From positions 372,001 to 436,000 of the forward strand of contig NZ_CP022412.2 in NCBI RefSeq assembly GCF_002222615.2: a stretch of DNA of 64,000 nucleotides, read 5' to 3'. The first letter of the stretch is position 1, and each line of letters opens with the position of its first letter. The position numbers were made by a program, and so were the translations under genes. Origin of the DNA: Bacteroides caccae. Its GTDB lineage: Bacteria > Bacteroidota > Bacteroidia > Bacteroidales > Bacteroidaceae. This document shows, one piece after another, positions 57,647 through 64,000 of the stretch. The notes beneath the pieces were generated by a model. The model was not told the origin of the DNA and did no database searches. It worked only from the letters and a program-made list of their open reading frames with translations.

Positions 57647-59725
57647 ATGCGTATGGAACATTTGAAGAAGAAAAAGAGTTTCTCATGGAGAGATTTGCTA
57701 TATAAATCACTGCTATTTGTGGCTACTGTGGCACTGATTGTTTATTTCTTACCGCGCGACGGGAAGTTCAACTACCAGTTTGATATAAACAAACCCTGGA
57801 AGTACGGGCAGTTGATAGCTACTTTCGATTTTCCTATCTATAAAGACGAGGCGGTGGTGAAGCGCGAACAAGACAGTCTGTTAGTTCTTTTCCAACCTTA
57901 CTACGAGCTCGACAAGAAGATAGAAAAGGACGCCATCAGCAAATTGAAGGAGAACTATCATACGAACCTGAAAGGGATCCTTCCATCCATAGATTACCTG
58001 CGGTATATCGAACGCACGCTCAAAGAAATCTATCAGGCAGGGATTGTATCGACAGAAAACATACAGCAACTGCAAAAAGACAGCACTTCGTCTATCATGG
58101 TTATAGACGACAAGCTAGCCAACCCGCATCCCACCGAGGAGATTTACACGGTGAAGAAGGCTTACGAATACCTGCTTTCGGCTGACTCTACCCATTTCAA
58201 CCGGGATATTCTAAGACAATGTTCGTTGAACGAATACATCACTCCCAACCTCACTTTTGACGAACAACGCACCCAGACTGCCAAAGAAGAAATGCTGAAC
58301 AACTATTCCTGGGCGAACGGGCTGGTAGTCAGCGGACAAAAGATTATCGACCGGGGAGAGATCATCAGCCCGGAAACTTATAATATTCTGGAATCACTGC
58401 GGAAAGAATCCATTAAGCGGAATGAGTCAATGGGGCAAAGCCGCCTGATTCTCGGAGGGCAGATTCTGTTTGTGGGTATGCTGATGTTGTGTTTCATGCT
58501 TTATCTTGATTTATTCCGGAAAGACTATTATCAACGGAAGGGCAGTTTGTCGCTGCTGTTCACTTTGATTGTATTTTACAGTATAGTCACGGCTTTCATG
58601 GTCACACACAATATATTCAATGTGTATATCATCCCCTATGCGATGTTGCCGATCATTATTCGTGTGTTCCTCGATTCAAGGACCGCTTTCCTGACACACG
58701 TCATCACGATATTAATATGCTCCATATCCCTACGCTTCCCGCATGAATTTATCCTGACCCAGTTGGCGGCGGGACTGGTTGCGATATTCAGTTTAAGGGA
58801 ATTATCCCAAAGATCCCAACTTTTCCGGACGGCGCTATTAGTCATATTGACTTATGCCGCCATTTACTTTGCCTTCGAGTTAATGACGGAGAACGGGCTT
58901 TCCAATGACTTCTCGAAACTGAATTTGCGGATGTACACCTATTTTATAATAAATGGAGTTCTGCTATTATTCGCTTATCCGCTGTTGTTCCTGTTGGAAA
59001 AAACATTCGGATTTACCTCCAATGTCACTTTGGTGGAATTATCGAATATCAATAATGACTTACTGCGCCAGATGTCCGAGACGGTACCGGGAACTTTCCA
59101 GCACTCCATGCAGGTAGCCAATCTTGCGGCAGAAGCAGCTATCCGCGTCGGTGCGAAAAGCCAGCTCGTACGTACGGGAGCTTTGTATCACGATATCGGA
59201 AAAATGGAGAATCCGGCTTTCTTCACCGAGAACCAGTCGGGAGGGGTCAATCCGCACAAGAACCTGAGCTACGAACAGAGTGCACAGGTCGTGATCAGTC
59301 ATGTCACGGACGGATTAAAACTAGCCGACAAACACAATCTGCCTAAAGCCGTCAAAGACTTTATCAGTACGCATCATGGACGGGGGAAAACAAAATATTT
59401 CTATATCTCGTGGAAAAACGAACATCCGGACGAGGAGCCGAACGAAGAATTATTCACTTATCCCGGTCCGAACCCGTTTACTAAAGAACAGGCCATCCTG
59501 ATGATGGCGGATGCCGTAGAAGCAGCTTCACGCAGTCTGCCTGAATATACGGAAGAAAGTATAAGTAACCTGGTCGACAAGATTATTGACTCCCAGGTTA
59601 CAGAGGGCTACTTCAAGGAATGCCCTATTACTTTCAAAGATATTGCCACAATAAAAACTGTATTCAAAGAAAAACTAAAGATTGCTTATCATACCCGGAT
59701 CAGTTATCCTGAGTTAAAGAAATAA
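57647..59725 (+). CDS. 7TM-HD family phosphohydrolase (PgpH-like)
   Basis: The product of about 692 residues starts at ATG 57647 or 57653 (MEHLKKKKSFSWRDLLYKSL). It has an N-terminal TM, an extracytoplasmic domain (about 40-280), six or seven TM helices (about 285-480), and a C-terminal cytosolic HD domain. The HD pair is in ALYHDIGKMENPAFF and the further metal His in HHGRGKTKYFY. This is the 7TMR-HDED/PgpH layout, whose known members hydrolyse c-di-AMP. The 3' end overlaps the convergent phosphatase gene by 26 bp. The hydrolysis of c-di-AMP here is inferred from family. Confidence 0.88.
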   Translation: MRMEHLKKKKSFSWRDLLYKSLLFVATVALIVYFLPRDGKFNYQFDINKPWKYGQLIATFDFPIYKDEAVVKREQDSLLVLFQPYYELDKKIEKDAISKLKENYHTNLKGILPSIDYLRYIERTLKEIYQAGIVSTENIQQLQKDSTSSIMVIDDKLANPHPTEEIYTVKKAYEYLLSADSTHFNRDILRQCSLNEYITPNLTFDEQRTQTAKEEMLNNYSWANGLVVSGQKIIDRGEIISPETYNILESLRKESIKRNESMGQSRLILGGQILFVGMLMLCFMLYLDLFRKDYYQRKGSLSLLFTLIVFYSIVTAFMVTHNIFNVYIIPYAMLPIIIRVFLDSRTAFLTHVITILICSISLRFPHEFILTQLAAGLVAIFSLRELSQRSQLFRTALLVILTYAAIYFAFELMTENGLSNDFSKLNLRMYTYFIINGVLLLFAYPLLFLLEKTFGFTSNVTLVELSNINNDLLRQMSETVPGTFQHSMQVANLAAEAAIRVGAKSQLVRTGALYHDIGKMENPAFFTENQSGGVNPHKNLSYEQSAQVVISHVTDGLKLADKHNLPKAVKDFISTHHGRGKTKYFYISWKNEHPDEEPNEELFTYPGPNPFTKEQAILMMADAVEAASRSLPEYTEESISNLVDKIIDSQVTEGYFKECPITFKDIATIKTVFKEKLKIAYHTRISYPELKK

Positions 59726-60170
59726 GCAGGCCGGAACAGGCATCTTCCAAAATATCCAGCACATACTCGAAACCTTCGGCCCCACCATAGTAGGGGTCGG
59801 GGACATGATCTGCGGGGATACGGTTGCAATATTCCGTCATGCGGTGAATCTTCTTCCATTCTTCGGGAGAGGGAGCTTTATCTTTCAGGTCCTCAATATT
59901 ACGGTCATCCATACCGATAATCAGATCAAAATTATAAAAGTCCTCTGTTCGTACCGGGCGTGAACGATGCACCAGTTGATACCCCCGACGGGCAGCGTGG
60001 GCACGCATCCGGCTGTCCGGCAATTCTCCCTGATGGTAAGACAGGATTCCGGCGGAGTCTATCACAAACTCTTTCTCCAGTCCCGCCTCCTCTATTAAAT
60101 GAAGCATTACACCCTCTGCCGTAGAACTACGGCAGATATTTCCCAAGCAAACAAATAATATTTTCTTCAT
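59700..60170 (-). CDS. Low-molecular-weight protein-tyrosine phosphatase
   Basis: The 156-residue protein has the P-loop CLGNICRS (Cys8, Arg14, CX5R) and the acid DPYYGG near the C-terminus. It dephosphorylates phosphotyrosine, often on capsule-related kinases. The upstream neighbour on the same strand is the DUF4091 gene (60-bp gap). The stop lies inside the 3' end of the convergent HD gene. Confidence 0.93.
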   Translation of the reverse strand: MKKILFVCLGNICRSSTAEGVMLHLIEEAGLEKEFVIDSAGILSYHQGELPDSRMRAHAARRGYQLVHRSRPVRTEDFYNFDLIIGMDDRNIEDLKDKAPSPEEWKKIHRMTEYCNRIPADHVPDPYYGGAEGFEYVLDILEDACSGLLISLTQDN

Positions 60171-60230
60171 AATAAACTTTTAATACTTGACAATATGCCA
60201 CAAGGAAACCTTGCTCCGGTGTTACGCCGG

Positions 60231-62027
60231 TTAGAATGAGTTCAAAATCTGATTCGCCCGGTTCACGGTGACAGCTGCCGGGATCTCCGGCATATCCCCC
60301 AAGTTGAACGGAGCCAGCATTTTCTCAATCTTCTTCAGTCCGGCTTTATTTCCGTTCTTCTCAAATTCCTGACGAAGAATATTTATTTTCTCATGTGCTT
60401 GTACTCCTTCGATCAAACGTTCGAAACGGATACAGCTACGTGCTCCGGGGTATGCCAGATAAGTATCTCCGGCTGCCCAGGTACGGAAACGGGAATCGAG
60501 CAACGGCTCCAACGGCCAACTGTTGTACGCCCAACGCAGATAACCGTCCAGATGCTTCTTTGAAGAATAGAAACTCATCCAGGCAGCTTCGGCCGGGTCG
60601 GAGAAAGTAAACGTATTGGGGTGTGCTTCCGTGCAGCAAGTATAATAGGTAGTGCGCTTATTCTCGGCTTTACGGCGGAGACGTACATCTTCGGGATAGT
60701 TCTGACCGATCACAATGCAATAATCATACAAATCCGGCTCAATTTCCGCATGATAATTTCCAGCCAGTGAAACTTTAAAATCCGGATCAGCCTTACGAAT
60801 CACTTTCAGAGTCTTCTGCATTACGTCCATTGGGCGCTCATCCATAGCAATCGTACAAATATCAAACCAGCCTTTTTCTTTGAGGTGTTTTGCAAAAGAA
60901 GTAAGCATTGCCACCCACATTTCTTCATAAGCCTGTTCGCCCGGTGCGGTCTTCACAAATTTCAACGAGTTCGTAGCCTGGTCGTAATACTGGAAAGACA
61001 GTTTCCAGGGAACCATTGAATAACAGTTTATCTGCTTGTCAATGCCGACACTCATCATAAATTCCACCCAACGGTCAAAAATGGTATAGTCAAACGTCCA
61101 CGTACCGTCTGCACGTTTTATCCAAGTCACCATTGTGTCGAAATAATCTTCCGTCTGCCCGTTCCAGGGTTTATGAGTCAAAGTAGCCGTAATAATCTTC
61201 TGCCCGGCATTTGCCAGCATTTTCATCAGAGGACGCATAGCGTCCAGATGCTCCTGGCTCCATAAAGGCACCTGATAATAACGGGCTACGGCATACGGGC
61301 TTTGCCACAAATCCAGATGAAAAGCCCATTCCGAGGGTTGGGGAAGTACGCGGGAAGAAACCGTAATCTCAAGATTGAGGCGCTGTAACAGATTCGAGCC
61401 GTCGTTAACCAATAACTGTCCTTTATAAGTTCCGGGAACCGCAGACTGGGGAATCCAACATTGTACCCAGATAGGCTGAACAGTACGAGCAGGCAAAGCC
61501 ATCGTTTTCAGTTCCGAGTCAATCGGATCGGCTACCAATAGAGAGTCAAAGTCCACCGACTTCCGATAGCCGCACGCACCTCTTCCGTCTTTGTTCAGTT
61601 CGTCCGTCATGACGTAGCGGACAAAGCTGGCTGTCAACGCATCTCCCGAAAGAGAGTTCCCCTTCTTATCCTTAAAATCGGTAAAGCTGAAATTCAAGTC
61701 CTTCAGCTCCGTGCCTGTCCACACGACCGCTTGGGCATTCACACGTTCGCCGCGCCAGCCTTTCAGAGAGGTGTTCGTGGTTTTCTTCAAAGCCGGAAGC
61801 TGATGTTTCGCGTAGCGGACATCAATTGTTCCCCACGACACTTGCGGTGCCGTGACTGCCGCCCATTCTTTTTCGGAAGGTGCCGCAGGGTCGGGCAATT
61901 CCTGATAAGCCTGTAAAGGGAACTTCGGTTGTCCTGTCGGAACGCCGCACTGGGTTACTCCTTGCTGGGCAAACACAGAACCCATGCTAAGGAAACAAGT
62001 CAGAGAAAAAATTGTAAATCGTTTCAT
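60231..62027 (-). CDS. DUF4091 glycoside hydrolase-like secreted protein (GH123-like)
   Basis: The 598-residue exported protein has a signal peptide (MKRFTIFSLTCFLSMGSVFA), an N-terminal beta-sandwich region (about 60-225) and a TIM-barrel-like central domain (about 235-530). It has the acidic pair AMDERP (Asp396, Glu397) at the end of a strand, which matches the neighbouring Asp/Glu of GH123 N-acetylgalactosaminidases. The C-terminal DUF4091 part has YLRWAYNSWPLEPLLDSR and GDTYLAYPG. Substrate is inferred as an N-acetylhexosamine glycan, but the family contains uncharacterised members. Confidence 0.8.
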   Translation of the reverse strand: MKRFTIFSLTCFLSMGSVFAQQGVTQCGVPTGQPKFPLQAYQELPDPAAPSEKEWAAVTAPQVSWGTIDVRYAKHQLPALKKTTNTSLKGWRGERVNAQAVVWTGTELKDLNFSFTDFKDKKGNSLSGDALTASFVRYVMTDELNKDGRGACGYRKSVDFDSLLVADPIDSELKTMALPARTVQPIWVQCWIPQSAVPGTYKGQLLVNDGSNLLQRLNLEITVSSRVLPQPSEWAFHLDLWQSPYAVARYYQVPLWSQEHLDAMRPLMKMLANAGQKIITATLTHKPWNGQTEDYFDTMVTWIKRADGTWTFDYTIFDRWVEFMMSVGIDKQINCYSMVPWKLSFQYYDQATNSLKFVKTAPGEQAYEEMWVAMLTSFAKHLKEKGWFDICTIAMDERPMDVMQKTLKVIRKADPDFKVSLAGNYHAEIEPDLYDYCIVIGQNYPEDVRLRRKAENKRTTYYTCCTEAHPNTFTFSDPAEAAWMSFYSSKKHLDGYLRWAYNSWPLEPLLDSRFRTWAAGDTYLAYPGARSCIRFERLIEGVQAHEKINILRQEFEKNGNKAGLKKIEKMLAPFNLGDMPEIPAAVTVNRANQILNSF

Positions 62028-62083
62028 GGTTAGTTAATTAAATTAATACAAGGTTTATTAATAAGGGGGAATAATTTCTTTTA

Positions 62084-64000
62084 TCACATAGGGTCTACAT
62101 CATAGTAGACTATCAGGGACTTATAACGCTCATCTTCTATCATCTCCCGTTGAATGCGCAAAAGCAGTTCCCGGGCACGCCCCATTGGGGCATTCTGTTC
62201 TATCTTCACAACGATCTTTTTGATGAACAGTGTCTGGATACGGGCAACAGGAGGTTTATCCGGTCCCAGCACCCGGTTGCCGAATACTGCCCTCAACTTG
62301 CCGGCCATTACCGCCGCCATTTGATCCAGCAACGACTCATTATGATTTTTCAGATAAACATATACCAGGCGATAATAAGGAGGATAGTGGAACATCTGAC
62401 GCTCCGCCAGTTGCCCGCCTACCATATCTTCATAGTCATTGGCAATCACCTGATGAATAATAGGGTGGTCGATACTCTTGGTCTGGAGTATCACACGTCC
62501 GCGTTTATTCTTACGCCCGGCGCGTCCCGCTACTTGTGCCATTAGCTGGAAGGCACGTTCGTAAGAACGGAAATCGGGATAATTCAACATCGTATCGGCA
62601 TTCAGTATTCCGACGATACTTACATGGTCGAAGTCCAAACCCTTCGACACCATTTGCGTACCGATCAGAATATCGGTCTTTCCCTGTTCAAAGTCTGCAA
62701 TAATCTTTTCGTAAGCAGAGCGGGTGCGGGTGGTATCCAAATCCATACGCGCCACGGCTGCTTCGGGGAAAAGGATTTTGATGTCGTCCTCAATCTTTTC
62801 CGTACCAAAGCCGCGGTTCACCAGTTCCGTACCTTCGCAAGCGGGACAGGCCTTCGGAAGTTGATAGGTATAGCCGCAATAGTGGCAGGTCAGTTGATTG
62901 ATTCCTTTGTGGTAAGTCAGGCTCACATCACAGTTTTTGCACTTCGGCACCCAGCCGCAAGTACGGCATTCTATCATGGGAGCGAAGCCGCGACGGTTCT
63001 GGAAAAGAATCACCTGTTCCTTCTGTTCCAGGGCTTCTTTCATATATTGTACCAGCAAAGGCGAGAACTGTCCGACCATTCGTTTCTTACGGTGCAGTTC
63101 CTTGATATCTACCGGGATAATCTCCGGCAACTGAATCTCTTTATAGCGTTCTTTCAGTTGGACAAAGCCGTATTTTCCGTCCGTCGCGTTCTGCCATGTC
63201 TCGATAGAAGGAGTAGCCGTTCCCAACAGTGTTTTAGCTCCATACATGGCAGCCAGTACAATAGCTGCGCTACGTGCATGATAACGGGGAGCAGGGTCTT
63301 GCTGCTTATAAGTATTCTCGTGTTCCTCGTCCACAATCACCAGTCCCAGGTTCCGGAAAGGGAGGAAAACGGAAGAACGGACTCCCAAAATAATATCATA
63401 ACCATTTTCTCCCAACTGTTTCCGCCATATCTCCACCCGTTCGGCGTCGGGAAACTTAGAGTGATAAATGCCCAGCCGAGAGCCGAAAACCCGTTGCAGA
63501 CGTTCTGTAATCTGGGTAGTCAGGGCAATCTCAGGCAACAAATACAATACTTGCTTTCCCTGACGAATAGTTTCTTCTATCAGATGAATATATACTTCCG
63601 TCTTACCACTGGACGTCACCCCATGAAGCAGGCAGACATTCTTTTCCCGGAAGGACTGTACGATTTCATCGTGTGCCCGTTGCTGAAACTCATTCAACGT
63701 ATTCAGTTCGACGACCTCCTTCACCTGCTGGTTCAACCGGCCGATCTCATGATGATAAATCTCAAATATCTTTTTCTCTACCAGACCGTTCAGAATGGAA
63801 GGCGACACATTGGCGCGTTGCAACAGTTCTTTCTTGGAGACTTCTTTCGGGACTTCATTTCCCAGAATCCCCGAACATTCCACATATTTCATCAACAATG
63901 CCAACTGCTTCGGAGCACGCGACAGGATATCAAACAGTATATGCAGCCGTTTTTCATCCGCCGAACCCGCAAGCCGCACCCGCGCCTCCGTCTTGGGTTT
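62084..64000 (-). CDS. priA: Primosomal protein N' helicase PriA, C-terminal part (cut by window edge)
   Basis: The visible 638 residues run off the right edge in frame, so the N-terminal DNA-binding domain is missing from the window. Walker A GVTSSGKTEVY, the DEEH box VIVDEEHENTYKQQD, eight zinc Cys between CRTCGWVPKCKNC and CPACEG, and helicase motif VI region (QVAGRAGRKNKRGRV) are seen. It restarts stalled replication forks. The DUF4091 gene lies 56 bp downstream. Confidence 0.95.
   Translation of the reverse strand, partial: KPKTEARVRLAGSADEKRLHILFDILSRAPKQLALLMKYVECSGILGNEVPKEVSKKELLQRANVSPSILNGLVEKKIFEIYHHEIGRLNQQVKEVVELNTLNEFQQRAHDEIVQSFREKNVCLLHGVTSSGKTEVYIHLIEETIRQGKQVLYLLPEIALTTQITERLQRVFGSRLGIYHSKFPDAERVEIWRKQLGENGYDIILGVRSSVFLPFRNLGLVIVDEEHENTYKQQDPAPRYHARSAAIVLAAMYGAKTLLGTATPSIETWQNATDGKYGFVQLKERYKEIQLPEIIPVDIKELHRKKRMVGQFSPLLVQYMKEALEQKEQVILFQNRRGFAPMIECRTCGWVPKCKNCDVSLTYHKGINQLTCHYCGYTYQLPKACPACEGTELVNRGFGTEKIEDDIKILFPEAAVARMDLDTTRTRSAYEKIIADFEQGKTDILIGTQMVSKGLDFDHVSIVGILNADTMLNYPDFRSYERAFQLMAQVAGRAGRKNKRGRVILQTKSIDHPIIHQVIANDYEDMVGGQLAERQMFHYPPYYRLVYVYLKNHNESLLDQMAAVMAGKLRAVFGNRVLGPDKPPVARIQTLFIKKIVVKIEQNAPMGRARELLLRIQREMIEDERYKSLIVYYDVDPM

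Overview
The window is a chromosomal segment of a Bacteroidales bacterium, most likely a Bacteroides species close to the thetaiotaomicron/ovatus group; the exact species cannot be fixed from sequence alone. Support comes from recurrent Bacteroidetes-type promoters (TTG or TTTG near -33, TAnnTTTG at -7, 19-bp spacer), weak Shine-Dalgarno use in ribosomal genes, the protein sequences, and the unbroken str-S10-spc-alpha gene order. Nothing looks like a phage, integrative element, CRISPR array or complete insertion sequence.

Layout. (1) 1-4.4 kb, minus strand: the start of an aldo/keto reductase, then a three-gene O-acetylation cassette (two SGNH hydrolase-fold proteins and an AlgI-like MBOAT acyltransferase) behind a leader that could fold into a multi-helix structure. 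(2) 4.4-11 kb, minus: a TetR-TolC-adaptor-RND efflux operon ending in a small PII-like gene. (3) 11.3-13.4 kb, a scarred region: a 125-codon fused remnant of a histidine-utilisation (hut) operon with its terminator still present, a secreted hypothetical protein, a 232-bp element with 53-bp inverted arms, a promoter-terminator pair suggesting a small RNA, and seven imperfect repeats of exactly 22 bp. (4) 13.4-16.4 kb: a membrane-anchored MutS-like ATPase and two small envelope proteins. (5) 16.5-34.8 kb, minus: rpsL-rpsG-fusA-rpsJ through the S10, spc and alpha clusters to rplQ, one very long transcription unit with a promoter before rpsL and a terminator after rplQ. (6) 34.8-49.9 kb, minus: a DUF3467 gene, then (in transcription order) rpsU, a Xer-type recombinase, hpf, four tRNA genes, tuf, tRNA-Trp, secE, nusG, rplK, rplA, rplJ, rplL, rpoB, rpoC. 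The tRNA order Thr-Tyr-Gly-Thr-tuf is the same as in Escherichia coli. (7) 50-64 kb: housekeeping and envelope genes (aminopeptidase P, gamma-carbonic anhydrase-like protein, a thioredoxin-like pair, waaA, gltX, a 7TM-HD phosphohydrolase, a low-molecular-weight tyrosine phosphatase, a DUF4091 glycosidase-like protein) and the truncated priA at the right edge.

Most of the window is core translation and transcription machinery. The points most worth a second look are the hut deletion scar, the 22-bp repeat array and its neighbouring hairpin element and putative sRNA, the structured leader before the acetylation cassette, the PII-like gene in the efflux operon, and the stem-loops between rplL/rpoB and rpoB/rpoC.
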